The notes beneath the pieces are model-generated. The model searched no databases and was not told where the DNA came from. It worked only from the letters and a program-made list of their open reading frames with translations. A program made the position numbers and the translations under genes. 64,000 nt of DNA. Origin: Nitrosospira multiformis. GTDB taxonomy: Bacteria > Pseudomonadota > Gammaproteobacteria > Burkholderiales > Nitrosomonadaceae. Position 1 is the first letter of the stretch, and every line of letters starts with the position of its first letter. Below are positions 19,966 through 29,087 of the stretch, one piece after another. Where the stretch lies: contig NZ_FNKY01000001.1 of NCBI RefSeq assembly GCF_900103165.1, forward strand, positions 372,001 to 436,000, written 5' to 3'.

Positions 19966-20046
19966 TAAGTGTAACGTATCGCTGCCTCCAGAGCATGACA
20001 CAGGGCCGTGGCGCCCCCTGTGCCCCTTTCTCAGTTACGCTCGCCG

Positions 20047-20646
20047 TTATGCGGATGTCCTCAATAGCTCCGCGATATCCCGGGCGAAAACATCCCGGCC
20101 AGCGCCATTGCTTACGTACAACCTGAGTTTTCCCTTGGGATCGAAAATATAGGTACCGGAAGAGTGATCCATGGTGTGATGATCCGGCGAGTTCATCATC
20201 TGCTTCTGATAAACGATCTTGAATTCGCTGGCGATGTCTCTGGTTGATTGCGGATCACCGTATAGACCCAGAAATGCCGGGCTGAATGCCGATAGGTATT
20301 GCGCTAAGCGTTCGGGGGTATCACGTTCCGGATCAACCGTGACAAATAACACCTGCACACGCGCCGCGTCCTTATCCAGCTTCTGCAGGGCAGCGGCGAT
20401 TTCTACCATGGTGGCGGGGCATATGTCGGGGCAGTGCGTGTATCCGAAAAAGAGAACTACGGCTTTACCTTTGAAATCAGCCAGGGTTCTGGATTTACCC
20501 GTATGGTCGGTGAGTTTGAAATCCTTGCCGAATTCGGCGCCCGTAATATCCGTTGCTAGAAAAGTGGGCTTGGCGGTATTCCCGCAAGCCGCCAAAACAA
20601 GCGCCGCCGACCATACTATAGCCGCATAGAAGGCACGATACCTCAT
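20047..20646 (-). CDS. SCO1/SenC copper chaperone lipoprotein
   Basis: A 199-residue thioredoxin-fold protein that inserts copper into the CuA centre of cytochrome oxidase. The metal site is CPDIC (Cys72, Cys76) with His161 in MDHSSGTYIFDPKG. The N-terminus is a lipoprotein signal with LAAC (Cys21), so the domain faces the periplasm. It is the last gene of the minus-strand cox operon, 10 bases after ctaB. Confidence 0.94.
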   Translation of the reverse strand: MRYRAFYAAIVWSAALVLAACGNTAKPTFLATDITGAEFGKDFKLTDHTGKSRTLADFKGKAVVLFFGYTHCPDICPATMVEIAAALQKLDKDAARVQVLFVTVDPERDTPERLAQYLSAFSPAFLGLYGDPQSTRDIASEFKIVYQKQMMNSPDHHTMDHSSGTYIFDPKGKLRLYVSNGAGRDVFARDIAELLRTSA

Positions 20647-20656
20647 GCGAAATTGT

Positions 20657-21550
20657 TCAGAACCGGATGTAATGATCTACCAGCAACACAACGAACAACG
20701 CCGCCAGATAAAAAATCGAGTACCGGAAGGCTCTTCGCGCAAGCTGATCACTGTAGTCGAGATAAATCTTTACTGCATAGTACAGAAATACCGCATCCAA
20801 TACCGCCGCACCGATTAGATAGATGAGCCCGCTCATTTGGGTGGCATAGGGCATAAGCGTCACGCCGATGAGTATTAGCGTGTATAGAAGAACATGCAGA
20901 CGCGTAAACTTGTCGCCATGGGTTACCGGCAACATCGGCATTCCCACTTTTGCATATTCCAACTTCCGGTAGAGCGCTAGCGCCCAGAAATGAGGAGGAG
21001 TCCAAGCGAAAATGATGAGAAAAAGGAGTAACGCATCAGCGGTCACTTCGCCCGTCACCGCCGCCCAGCCCAGTACAGGTGGCATTGCGCCGGAAGCACC
21101 GCCGATCACTATATTCTGCGGCGTCATTGGCTTCAGTATGACCGTATAGATGATTGCATAGCCGACGAATGTGCCGAGCGTAAGCCACATGGTTAAGGGA
21201 TTGACCAGCTCATGAAGAATGAGCAATCCCGCTCCACCAACCAGCGCCAGAAAAAATAAAGTTTCCGGAGAAGTTACCTTTCCCCGTGGTAACGGCCTGG
21301 CACGCGTACGCGCCATGACGGCATCGAGCTTTTGTTCCACCAAGCAGTTGACTGCCGCGGCCGCACCTGCCACAAGCGCAATCCCCAGCGTGCCGAATAT
21401 CAGCGCATTTAATGGAACCGCACCGGGGACTGAGAGAAACATGCCGATAAACGCAGTAAAAACGATGAGCGAGACGACTCTCGGTTTGGTTAACCGGTAA
21501 AATTCCTGCACACGCGAAGCGGTTTGTTGCCAAGCCAATGTAGTAGCCAT
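20657..21550 (-). CDS. ctaB: Protohaem IX farnesyltransferase (haem O synthase)
   Basis: A 297-residue UbiA-family prenyltransferase with about nine membrane helices. The allylic-diphosphate site [20 protein letters not shown] carries the Asp/Arg pattern of CtaB/CyoE, and a second conserved loop is [11 protein letters not shown]. It makes haem O for the oxidase. In beta-proteobacteria ctaA (haem A synthase) usually lies just upstream; here only about 140 bases separate it from the next gene and ctaA is missing. Confidence 0.96.
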   Translation of the reverse strand: MATTLAWQQTASRVQEFYRLTKPRVVSLIVFTAFIGMFLSVPGAVPLNALIFGTLGIALVAGAAAAVNCLVEQKLDAVMARTRARPLPRGKVTSPETLFFLALVGGAGLLILHELVNPLTMWLTLGTFVGYAIIYTVILKPMTPQNIVIGGASGAMPPVLGWAAVTGEVTADALLLFLIIFAWTPPHFWALALYRKLEYAKVGMPMLPVTHGDKFTRLHVLLYTLILIGVTLMPYATQMSGLIYLIGAAVLDAVFLYYAVKIYLDYSDQLARRAFRYSIFYLAALFVVLLVDHYIRF

Positions 21551-21693
21551 AATTATTACCTCCTAATTCATCTGTCGCAGGCACAACTACCTGCTCCTGT
21601 CTCATAAATACTAAATTATTTGCAGCTGCGATCTATTTTCCTGCACCTGAGGTCCAAGATAAAGTTCTGGATCCCCCAGGATATTTATTCACT

Positions 21694-22308
21694 TTAATGC
21701 TTTGAATCCGTTCCCATTGCATGTTCCAATTGAGAAACTTTGAGCAGCCGTTTAATATCTTTTGCCATGAGCGCTGGATCGGGATTTTTGGGAAAACGCA
21801 TCATCAGGTTTCCTATGGGATCTATCAGATATATGTGATCATGCCGTGAATCCTTTGCCGGAAGTTGCGAAAGTATGTCGCTATCTTTGGCATTGATCCG
21901 CCATGTACCCTCGAACTCCCCCGCAATTTCAGGCGCCGGCATTTCCGGATCGTCAATCAGCCATACCCGCTCTATGCGATCTTTTTCGGTGTTTTGCACC
22001 AACCGGACCTGGCGCATGTAATAGAGTTTTTTCCGGCAATATTCATCGCATTTTCCTGAATCTACCGATATCAACGCCCATTTTCCGCGCAGGTCGCGTA
22101 TGCGAAAAATGGTATTGTTGGATTGATTCAAAGCATCCCCCACCAAGGGTTTCACCTCAAGCAATTCACCATAATTAACGCTTCCAGGTCGTACTTCCCC
22201 AAAATAAAGCATATAAGAGGCGATAATCGGCGCGCCCATCAACACCAGCAACAGGATCAGCGTACGCCTATTTGTTCTTGCCGCTTTCGGAATGCTCTCG
22301 TTTAACAC
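21694..22308 (-). CDS. Membrane-anchored Sco-like thioredoxin-fold protein
   Basis: A 204-residue protein with one transmembrane anchor near residues 17-36 and a periplasmic domain. Residues GKCDEYCRKK give a CxxxC pair like that of Sco proteins, and the rest (RVWLIDDPE, HDHIYLIDPIGNLMMRFP) fits the same fold. Related uncharacterised proteins occupy this position in beta-proteobacterial cox operons. It overlaps surf1 by 41 bases. A role in copper or thiol handling during oxidase assembly is an inference. Confidence 0.75.
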   Translation of the reverse strand: MLNESIPKAARTNRRTLILLLVLMGAPIIASYMLYFGEVRPGSVNYGELLEVKPLVGDALNQSNNTIFRIRDLRGKWALISVDSGKCDEYCRKKLYYMRQVRLVQNTEKDRIERVWLIDDPEMPAPEIAGEFEGTWRINAKDSDILSQLPAKDSRHDHIYLIDPIGNLMMRFPKNPDPALMAKDIKRLLKVSQLEHAMGTDSKH

Positions 22309-22999
22309 TTAACACCAAATAAATAATCGATACGGCGAGCGCCATTGCGAACCATTGAAAGGCATAACCGAGGTTTTTGCCGGCACCCGAGTCCGGCCGA
22401 ACCCACTGCCGCACCAAGCCATCTTTCACATCATCCTGTTGCAATATCATTACAGGCTGTAACGTCAATCCGGTAGCTGTGCGATAGCGCTCCAAATCGA
22501 GATTTGCCCATACCTGGCCAGATACCAGTTCACTAGAAAGCTCCAGCGTTTTCTGTGTTGCTGTTGTTGCTACTCCTGACACCCTGACCGAACCATCGGG
22601 GGTAGATACCTGGGGCAACTTGCTCCTGTCAGGGTCTGCAGCCGCCCAACCACGATTTACCAGAACATGCATGGAACTTGTGCCGACTCTTAGCGGCGTG
22701 ATGATATGGTATCCCGCAACCCCTTGATATATCTTGTTATCGATGTATATCGTATATTCCGGTAAATACACGCCACTCGCTTCGATACGCCGGTATTGCA
22801 AATCCTCTAGCTTGACAGGGGCCGCAGGTAACGCTACTGCCGGCTGCTGTGAGCGCGAATCCAGCTGTTCCTGCCTCGATTCCTTTTCCCGAGCCCGGGA
22901 AAGCTGCCAGTTACCAAGTTGCAGCATGATTACTATAACGACTGCTGCAGCCACTGTTGACCATAATCGCGGCGTAAATCGCCAGCCTGAAATAGTCAT
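22268..22999 (-). CDS. SURF1 family cytochrome oxidase assembly protein
   Basis: A 243-residue protein with the SURF1 layout: an N-terminal helix (about 14-30), a periplasmic domain with LGNWQLSRAREK and VLVNRGWA signatures, and a C-terminal helix after GYAFQWFAMAL. It helps deliver haem a to subunit I. It overlaps the downstream gene by 41 bases, implying translational coupling in the cox operon. Confidence 0.93.
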   Translation of the reverse strand: MTISGWRFTPRLWSTVAAAVVIVIMLQLGNWQLSRAREKESRQEQLDSRSQQPAVALPAAPVKLEDLQYRRIEASGVYLPEYTIYIDNKIYQGVAGYHIITPLRVGTSSMHVLVNRGWAAADPDRSKLPQVSTPDGSVRVSGVATTATQKTLELSSELVSGQVWANLDLERYRTATGLTLQPVMILQQDDVKDGLVRQWVRPDSGAGKNLGYAFQWFAMALAVSIIYLVLSVKREHSESGKNK

Positions 23000-23060
23000 T
23001 GGATAGTGTGCGGAACTGGGCTAAACTTGTTCCTGAATCCAACAATTACGGAAATTAGCC

Positions 23061-23249
23061 TTGAAAATCGTCGTTGTACTATTTCTATTCTTCATACTCG
23101 CTAGCTTGGCGTCCGCTTTGTATTACCTGGTCAAAGACAAGGGGCAGGGTACGCGCACGGTCAGGTCCCTGACCCTTCGCATTGGTTTTTCAATGTTCCT
23201 CTTCGCCCTGCTGATGCTGGGAACCTATATAGGCTTCATACCAATTTAA
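23061..23249 (+). CDS. Twin-transmembrane protein (DUF2909)
   Basis: A 62-residue protein of two hydrophobic helices (about 3-23 and 40-60) joined by a short basic loop. It is encoded on the strand opposite to the rest of the cox cluster, between coxC and surf1, a position and orientation that DUF2909 proteins keep in beta-proteobacteria. Function unknown; an oxidase-assembly role is suggested only by its conserved place. Confidence 0.75.
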   Translation: MKIVVVLFLFFILASLASALYYLVKDKGQGTRTVRSLTLRIGFSMFLFALLMLGTYIGFIPI

Positions 23250-23312
23250 CAGCTTGCCGGACTTAAAGATAACGACTGTAAAAGTTCGGTTCCTCAAGTC
23301 CGGACAGACTGC

Positions 23313-24170
23313 TTATATCAGCCAGTATACAAAGATAAACAGCCCCAGCCAGACCACATCCACAAAGTGCCAGTACCAGGCGACGCCCTCAAAACCAAAG
23401 TGATTCTCGGGCGTGAAATGACCCGCCATGACACGAAACCATATCACTAGCAGCATGATGGAACCCAGCGTCACATGGAAGCCGTGAAAACCGGTCAGCA
23501 TGTAAAACGTCGCACCGTAGGCACCGGTCGTAAGCTTGAGGTTGAGATCGGAATAGGCATGGCCATATTCATACGCCTGCAGGCCGACGAATAGGAATCC
23601 CAGCGCAAACGTCAGAAACAAGCCCATTTTCAGCTGCCCACGCTTGTTCAGCTTGAGTGCCCAGTGCGCCCAGGTCACCGTCACGCCCGATGTCAACAGT
23701 ATCAGGGTATTGATGGCCGGAAGCCCCCACGGTCCCATGGGCATGAACTTCTCGCTGATCCCGGGACCCGCCGTAGGCCAAATGCCCGTGAAATCCGGCC
23801 ACAGAATCTTGTGCTCCAAATCAGAAAGCCAGGGAATCGAAAAGATCCGCATGTAGAACAGCGCCCCGAAGAAAGCAGCAAAGAACATCACTTCAGAGAA
23901 AATGAACCAGCTCATCCCCCAGCGAAAAGAGGCACCCACCTGCGAGCTGTACTTGCCGCCTTCGCTCTCTCGCGCCACCGTGCGGAACCAGACAAAACAC
24001 ATATAAAAGAGGATGGCAAAGCCAATTGCCAGTAGCCCATAACCAATCGGAAGTCTATTGACTGAAAAAGCCGCACCAAAACCCATGAATAACAGCGCTA
24101 TCGACCCGGTCATCGGGTAAGTCGATGGGGCCGGAACGTAGTAATGACCGTGACCTGCTTCTTGGCTCAT
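23313..24170 (-). CDS. coxC: Cytochrome c oxidase subunit III
   Basis: A 285-residue integral membrane subunit with seven predicted helices. Signatures include RWGMSWFIFSEVMFFAAFFG, SGVTVTWAHWAL, and a C-terminal WYWHFVDVVWLGLF. It stabilises subunit I of the aa3-type oxidase. The gene follows ctaG and DUF2970 in the minus-strand operon. Confidence 0.96.
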   Translation of the reverse strand: MSQEAGHGHYYVPAPSTYPMTGSIALLFMGFGAAFSVNRLPIGYGLLAIGFAILFYMCFVWFRTVARESEGGKYSSQVGASFRWGMSWFIFSEVMFFAAFFGALFYMRIFSIPWLSDLEHKILWPDFTGIWPTAGPGISEKFMPMGPWGLPAINTLILLTSGVTVTWAHWALKLNKRGQLKMGLFLTFALGFLFVGLQAYEYGHAYSDLNLKLTTGAYGATFYMLTGFHGFHVTLGSIMLLVIWFRVMAGHFTPENHFGFEGVAWYWHFVDVVWLGLFIFVYWLI

Positions 24171-24201
24171 GTTGAATCTCCCGCGTATAATTAATTAATT
24201 T

Positions 24202-24411
24202 CTAACTTGTTACAAACTTAACCAGCAATAATACGCCCACCACAAACAATGCCGCACCAACGATTCCCGCAATAATCACCTGTCCCATCGTCAGGGTTGC
24301 GGCATCATGGTCATGATCGGTATGCTTTCGCACACCGAAAAAAGCCCATGATACGGCTTTCATTGCTTGCATGAATGTCCCCTTCGCGGGCTTGTCATCG
24401 CCCTCTGTCAA
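24202..24411 (-). CDS. DUF2970 family small membrane protein
   Basis: A 69-residue protein with an MKAVSWAFFGVRK motif and a single C-terminal membrane helix (about 45-67). It is a standard member of beta-proteobacterial cox clusters between ctaG and coxC. It overlaps the ctaG end by four bases (24408-24411). Function unknown. Confidence 0.8.
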   Translation of the reverse strand: MTEGDDKPAKGTFMQAMKAVSWAFFGVRKHTDHDHDAATLTMGQVIIAGIVGAALFVVGVLLLVKFVTS

Positions 24412-24965
24412 CTCTTATCCGTCCGACTATCTGCATCAGCAGTCTTGTCGTTTCCAAGCTCAAAGAATGTATACGAAATGGTCACGGTATCATAATCAGC
24501 AGGCAAACCAGGCTCAATCATGAATTGAACCGGCATCTGCCTGACCTCGTTCGGCTTTAACACCTGTTTACTGAAACAAAAACACTCAAGCTTTTTCAAA
24601 TGTTTAGCCAGCAATTGCGGGCTATAACTAGGTATCGCCTGACCGTTAATTTCGCGATTTGAATTATTTCTGACTTCGTACATTACCTGCACCAATTCAC
24701 CAGGATGTATGCGTACGGTGGATTGCAGCGGTTTGAATTCCCACGGTAGCCCGCGTGTATTCGCGTCCAACTGTACCGTTACCCACCGAGTGGTATCTAC
24801 TTGCGTATTTTCCGCCAGCGTATCCGCCTGCAGTAAATTATTAATCCCTGTAACTTCGCAAATCTTTTCATAAAACGGCACTAGCGCAAAGCCAAAACCA
24901 AACATGGCCACTGTAAAAATCAGCAGCTTCTTCATGATCAAGGAATTGGATTGGATTACGCTCAT
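24408..24965 (-). CDS. ctaG: Cytochrome c oxidase assembly protein CtaG (Cox11-type)
   Basis: A 186-residue copper chaperone for the CuB site. A single N-terminal helix is followed by the periplasmic domain. The copper-binding motif is ECFCFSKQVL, and the FALVPFYEKICEVTG segment is typical. Start chosen at 24965 because its ATG overlaps the TGA of the small upstream gene (ATGA), and the longer frame reads back into coxA. Another four-base overlap joins it to DUF2970. Confidence 0.93.
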   Translation of the reverse strand: MSVIQSNSLIMKKLLIFTVAMFGFGFALVPFYEKICEVTGINNLLQADTLAENTQVDTTRWVTVQLDANTRGLPWEFKPLQSTVRIHPGELVQVMYEVRNNSNREINGQAIPSYSPQLLAKHLKKLECFCFSKQVLKPNEVRQMPVQFMIEPGLPADYDTVTISYTFFELGNDKTADADSRTDKS

Positions 24966-25072
24966 TTCCAGTTCTTTATAATGACTGCGACGAAGAGAGC
25001 TACTACGATTGCCAGCAGAATCAACCCCGTTCTGATTACTCCACGCCTTCTTTGGGCATCTTCTGCTGACAT
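24962..25072 (-). CDS. Cytochrome oxidase small assembly protein (36 residues)
   Basis: A short open frame fills the gap between coxA and ctaG. It encodes a charged N-terminus (MSAEDAQRRRG) and one membrane helix of about 20 residues ending in KNWK. Its stop overlaps the ctaG start as ATGA, a sign of translational coupling. Small single-helix proteins are known at this exact place in many beta-proteobacterial cox operons. It is easily missed because of its size. Confidence 0.75.
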   Translation of the reverse strand: MSAEDAQRRRGVIRTGLILLAIVVALFVAVIIKNWK

Positions 25073-25086
25073 ATCGTACCCGTTTA

Positions 25087-26667
25087 TTATCTGACGACCG
25101 GGGGCGTCTCGAAGCTATGATAAGGTGCTGGCGACGGCAGCGTCCACTCCAGCGTCGTCGCGCCTTCCCAAGGCTTCGCCGGCGCTTTTTCTCCGCCACG
25201 GATGCACTTCAGCAACACATAGAGGAACAACAGCTGGCTAAAACCAAACCCAAAGGCGCCGATGCTGGAAATCATGTTGAAATCGGCGAACTGCAGGGCA
25301 TAGTCGGGAATACGGCGTGGCATGCCCGCCAGTCCCAGGAAGTGCTGTACGAAGAAGGTGAGGTTGAAAAAGAACATCGACAGCCAGAAATGCCATTTGC
25401 CCAGCGTCTCGTCATACATGTGCCCGGTCCACTTCGGCATCCAATAATAGGCTCCACCAAATATGGAAAACAGCGCACCCGATACCAGCACATAATGGAA
25501 GTGCGCAATTACATAGTAGGTATCCTGTACCTGAATATCTATCGGCACGATCGCACAAATAACACCGCTGAAACCACCGATGGTAAACAGGAAGATGAAG
25601 CCGATAGCAAACAGCATGGGCGTTTCGAAGGTCATGGCACCGCGCCACATGGTAGCGGTCCAGTTGAAGACTTTCACGCCGGTCGGTATCGCGATCAGCA
25701 TGGTTGCGTACATGAAAAACAGCTGCCCGGTTACCGGCATGCCGGCAGTGAACATGTGATGCGCCCAGACGATGCAGGACAGGATGGCAATCGAGGCGGT
25801 CGCATAAACCATCGAGGAATAGCCGAACAACGGTTTGCGCGCAAACGTCGGGATGATTTCCGAAACGATACCGAATGCCGGCAAAATCATGATGTAGACT
25901 TCCGGGTGCCCGAAGAACCAGAAAATATGCTGGAACATCACCGGGTCGCCCCCACCCGCCGCGTTAAAGAAATTGGTGCCAAAGTTGCGGTCGGTCAACA
26001 ACATGGTAACGGCTCCCGCCAGCACCGGCATCACCATGACCAGCAGATACGCCGTGATAAGCCAGGTCCAGACGAACAATGGCATCTTCATCAGCGTCAT
26101 GCCCGGCGCGCGCATATTAAGAATGGTGGTGATAATGTTGATTGATCCCATGATGGAAGAAGCACCCATGATATGAAGGGCAAAGATTGCCATGTCCATA
26201 CCCATGCCCATTTGCACCGACAGCGGCGGATAAATCGTCCAGCCGCCCGCCGCCGCGCCACCCGGTACAAAAAACGAGGTGATCAGCAGTAGTGCCGCCG
26301 GGGGCAGTAGCCAGAAGCTCCAGTTGTTCATGCGGGCGAATGCCATGTCCGGCGCGCCGATCATCATCGGTATCTGCCAGTTGGCAAAACCGACAAACGC
26401 CGGCATGATGGCACCGAACACCATCACCAGGCCATGCATGGTGGTCAACTGATTAAAGAACTCCGGCTGGACGATCTGGATGCCAGGCATGAACAGCTCG
26501 GCCCGGATAGTCAGCGCCATCACACCCCCCGTAAGGAACATCATGAAGCTGAACCAGAGATACATCGAACCAATATCTTTGTGGTTGGTGGTCATCAGCC
26601 AGCGCATCATGCCGCTGGGGTGATGGTCGTGCGCGTGTGCAATGTCGTGATCGTGTACTGCTGCCAT
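25087..26667 (-). CDS. coxA: Cytochrome c oxidase subunit I
   Basis: A 526-residue haem-copper oxidase subunit with 12 helices. Haem a and CuB ligands sit in TMHGLVMVFG, HPEVYIMILPAFG (with the His-Tyr crosslink pair), and VWAHHMFTAGM; AHFHYVLVSG carries the two late histidines. The N-terminus is His-rich (HDHDIAHAHDHH). Start at 26667 is preceded by AAGGAGG; the frame runs on to 26829 but into coxB. It oxidises cytochrome c, reduces O2 and pumps protons. Confidence 0.97.
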   Translation of the reverse strand: MAAVHDHDIAHAHDHHPSGMMRWLMTTNHKDIGSMYLWFSFMMFLTGGVMALTIRAELFMPGIQIVQPEFFNQLTTMHGLVMVFGAIMPAFVGFANWQIPMMIGAPDMAFARMNNWSFWLLPPAALLLITSFFVPGGAAAGGWTIYPPLSVQMGMGMDMAIFALHIMGASSIMGSINIITTILNMRAPGMTLMKMPLFVWTWLITAYLLVMVMPVLAGAVTMLLTDRNFGTNFFNAAGGGDPVMFQHIFWFFGHPEVYIMILPAFGIVSEIIPTFARKPLFGYSSMVYATASIAILSCIVWAHHMFTAGMPVTGQLFFMYATMLIAIPTGVKVFNWTATMWRGAMTFETPMLFAIGFIFLFTIGGFSGVICAIVPIDIQVQDTYYVIAHFHYVLVSGALFSIFGGAYYWMPKWTGHMYDETLGKWHFWLSMFFFNLTFFVQHFLGLAGMPRRIPDYALQFADFNMISSIGAFGFGFSQLLFLYVLLKCIRGGEKAPAKPWEGATTLEWTLPSPAPYHSFETPPVVR

Positions 26668-26683
26668 GGTTTCCTCCTTGATA

Positions 26684-27820
26684 CTATTTTCTGAGTTCGT
26701 TGATTTCCGATGGCTGCACCACGTCGCCTGTCGTATTGCCCCAGGCATTGCGCTCGTAGGTGACCACCGCCGCGATTTGTACATCCGACAGATGCTGGAA
26801 AGCTGCCATTGCTGTGCCGGTTTTTCCATTCATTACTATGTTGATATGCTCGGCCTTGGGACCCGTGGCAATCTTCGATCCATCCAGTGCGGCAAACGCC
26901 CCCGGAACACCCTTGCCATTGGCCTGATGGCAAGCGGCACAGTTGCCCGCATAGACTTTCTCGCCTTCGGCTTTCAGCTCATCCAGCGTGAAGGTCTTGT
27001 TGGCGTCAACAGCCGCCACCGCGGTTTTCTTTTTCTGCTCAGCCACCCACTGGGCGTATTTCTCCGGCTCCAGCGCTTCCACCACGATCGGCATGAAGCC
27101 GTGTTCCTTGCCACAGAGCTCGGCGCACTGCCCCCGATAGGTGCCAGGCTTGTCTACCGTGAACCAGGTGTCGCGGATGAATCCGGGAATGGCGTCCTGC
27201 TTGGCCCCTAATGCCGGAACCCACCAGGCATGGATCACGTCGTTGGCGGTAAGCAGTATCCGTATTTTCTTGCCTGTGGGCACCACCAGCGGGTTGTCCA
27301 CTTCCAGCAGATAATTCTCGCCTTTGCTTTCCTTGTTCTCGATTTGCGCCTTGGAGGTAGCCAGCGCACTCAGGAAACTGATGCCTTCCCCCTCGCCTGT
27401 AATGTAGTCATAGCCCCATTTCCACTGGTAGCCCGTCGTCTTGATGGTGATGTCCGGGCTGGAGGTATCTTTCATGGCGATGATGGTCTTGGTGGCCGGA
27501 TAGGCCATGCCAATCAGAATGAAGAACGGGATGATGGTCCAGATGATCTCCACCGTGGTGCTGTGATGGAAATTCGCAGCTTTGTAACCCGCATCCTTGC
27601 GGTGCTTGAGCACCGAATAAAACATGGTGCCAAATACGCCGATAAAAATAACCAGGCATATCCATAAGGCCAGCGTATGCTGATCATAGATCTGTCTGGC
27701 GATAATCGTCTGCGGCTCGGGCAAGTTCAACTGGTAAGGATCCGCCGCCGCCATTCCCAATCCGGAATACATGGCGAGCGTCAGAACTCCTGCCAGCGCT
27801 GCTGTTACTTTACTACTCAT
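26684..27820 (-). CDS. coxB: Cytochrome c oxidase subunit II with fused cytochrome c (caa3 type)
   Basis: A 378-residue subunit. A signal peptide and two membrane helices (about 48-70, 91-113) precede the cupredoxin domain, whose CuA ligands are His197, Cys232, Cys236, His240 and Met243 in GQCAELCGKEHGFMP. A C-terminal cytochrome c domain has haem motif CAACH (Cys294, Cys297, His298). This fusion marks a caa3-type oxidase, in which the attached haem accepts electrons. It is the first gene of the minus-strand cox operon. Start at 27820 follows a GGGGGGA site. Confidence 0.96.
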   Translation of the reverse strand: MSSKVTAALAGVLTLAMYSGLGMAAADPYQLNLPEPQTIIARQIYDQHTLALWICLVIFIGVFGTMFYSVLKHRKDAGYKAANFHHSTTVEIIWTIIPFFILIGMAYPATKTIIAMKDTSSPDITIKTTGYQWKWGYDYITGEGEGISFLSALATSKAQIENKESKGENYLLEVDNPLVVPTGKKIRILLTANDVIHAWWVPALGAKQDAIPGFIRDTWFTVDKPGTYRGQCAELCGKEHGFMPIVVEALEPEKYAQWVAEQKKKTAVAAVDANKTFTLDELKAEGEKVYAGNCAACHQANGKGVPGAFAALDGSKIATGPKAEHINIVMNGKTGTAMAAFQHLSDVQIAAVVTYERNAWGNTTGDVVQPSEINELRK

Positions 27821-28517
27821 ATTTCCCCCCACTTGATTACTGATAACAGTACGACCCAATAATAATTACGAAAACCCGATGTTAGGTCCCGCCCCGTGAG
27901 ATGGTCTCCAGATTATCCTTGCTTAGCTGATACCCATGAGATATTCCCACGCACATAAAAGCATCTTCTCAATCTTTATTTCGCCAAAATAACCCTATTG
28001 CGAATGTCAGTAATTGTGTTATTCTATAACCTTATAGCTGCTGCAAAACACTAAGAATAAGAGGCAAGTCTATAAGTTCAAAGTTTCAACTAAAAAAATT
28101 CGGAGTCCGTTTCTTAATTAAATCCGAACAATGAAATTTTCTTGCTTGATACGAATTCGGAATTGAAAAAAGATGCAGTAAAATCGATCCGGGGATGCAA
28201 CCGTAATTTCGATGCCATAAATATGCTTTTCGATTATTATTTAATTAGAAAGCATTCTTTTGCCGGACTGTTTAATCTTCCTTATTTAGCGAAATCACTG
28301 TTTTTAAAGAAATTACCACCCTTTCATTTCTCAAGCGATCAGAACAGATTTATTCCGTATTAACAGCAATTTCTATGCATTCAGCGCTGTTTTTTATGCC
28401 GGGTGCCGCAAATAAGTCAGAACAAAATTCTACCACACGAAAATTACGCGTACAAGAAAGAAACGCGTCTTGTTAGCCTAAATTAATAATGCCCCTATTC
28501 TAAAAAGCGGTATTTTT

Positions 28518-28545
28518 CCCTCTTCAAAAGAGGGTAATTTTACCC
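28518..28545. promoter_or_regulatory. Two overlapping perfect palindromes
   Basis: CCCTCTT-CAA-AAGAGGG (28518-28534) overlaps GGGTAA-TT-TTACCC (28532-28545), sharing three G bases, so the two stems are mutually exclusive as RNA hairpins. They could be an operator pair or an attenuator-like switch. No downstream T-run supports a plain terminator. Confidence 0.35.
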
Positions 28546-28595
28546 TAATTGAATTGTGGCGATTTCCATTCTGGATAGGAATTTGTCCTCTTATA

Positions 28596-28629
28596 ACGTG
28601 TCTGTTTTCTTCACGTGTCTGTTTTCTTC
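28596..28629. repeat. Perfect 17-base tandem duplication
   Basis: The unit ACGTGTCTGTTTTCTTC occurs twice head to tail (28596-28612 and 28613-28629) with no mismatch, suggesting a recent slippage event or a paired binding site. Confidence 0.8.
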
Positions 28630-29087
28630 TTTACACCGCACGCACGCTCCAAGGCGGAAGCTGTAGCAAATTACCTTCCACCTCTATTTCCTTCGTCACT
28701 GCTGCGATCATGCCGCAACAACGCGTATGATTTTTCGCTGAGCGCCTCTCATCCCAATCAAGTTATTCTATTGTCAAATCCCTACCATCGACCGGGTTAA
28801 GATGAACCATTTATCTCGATGGCATGATTCCGCATGGTTGCCGGGAATCACCCACATGACTCAACGAGACCTTATCTATTCCGATCTCCCTGGAAGGGCA
28901 CTGGCATCGACATATGAATGCGCCCAGATCCAGGACTCTTCTCACACAGGATTAGACGAGATGGATAGGCTATTGTCTGTGGATAACCGGCAGGGGCGGG
29001 CAAACGAGCGAGCGAAAACTTTGGGCTCGTGCAATAATTATCCGGTTTCCTCAACTTTTTAACGGAACCCTATTGGGGGTATAAAAA

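Larger units (their letters stand above)
27821..29087. other. Long AT-rich intergenic region upstream of coxB
   Basis: About 1.27 kb with no recognised gene. It must hold the coxB promoter on the minus strand and that of the thioredoxin-like gene on the plus strand. Two short frames (28142-28363 and 28802-29062) lack family resemblance and convincing ribosome sites. Two overlapping palindromes and a tandem 17-base duplication inside it are listed separately. Confidence 0.45.

Noticed and set aside
19999-20022. CACAGGG/CCCTGTG hairpin between the GlcD-like gene and sco
   Set aside because: The stem is short and no T-run follows on either strand, so a terminator is not well supported.
28142-28363. 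73-residue frame in the region upstream of coxB
   Set aside because: No ribosome site, no recognisable family, and AT-rich sequence gives open frames easily; treated as non-coding.
28802-29062. 86-residue frame before the thioredoxin-like gene
   Set aside because: Composition looks random, no family resemblance, and it ends just before a well-supported gene start.
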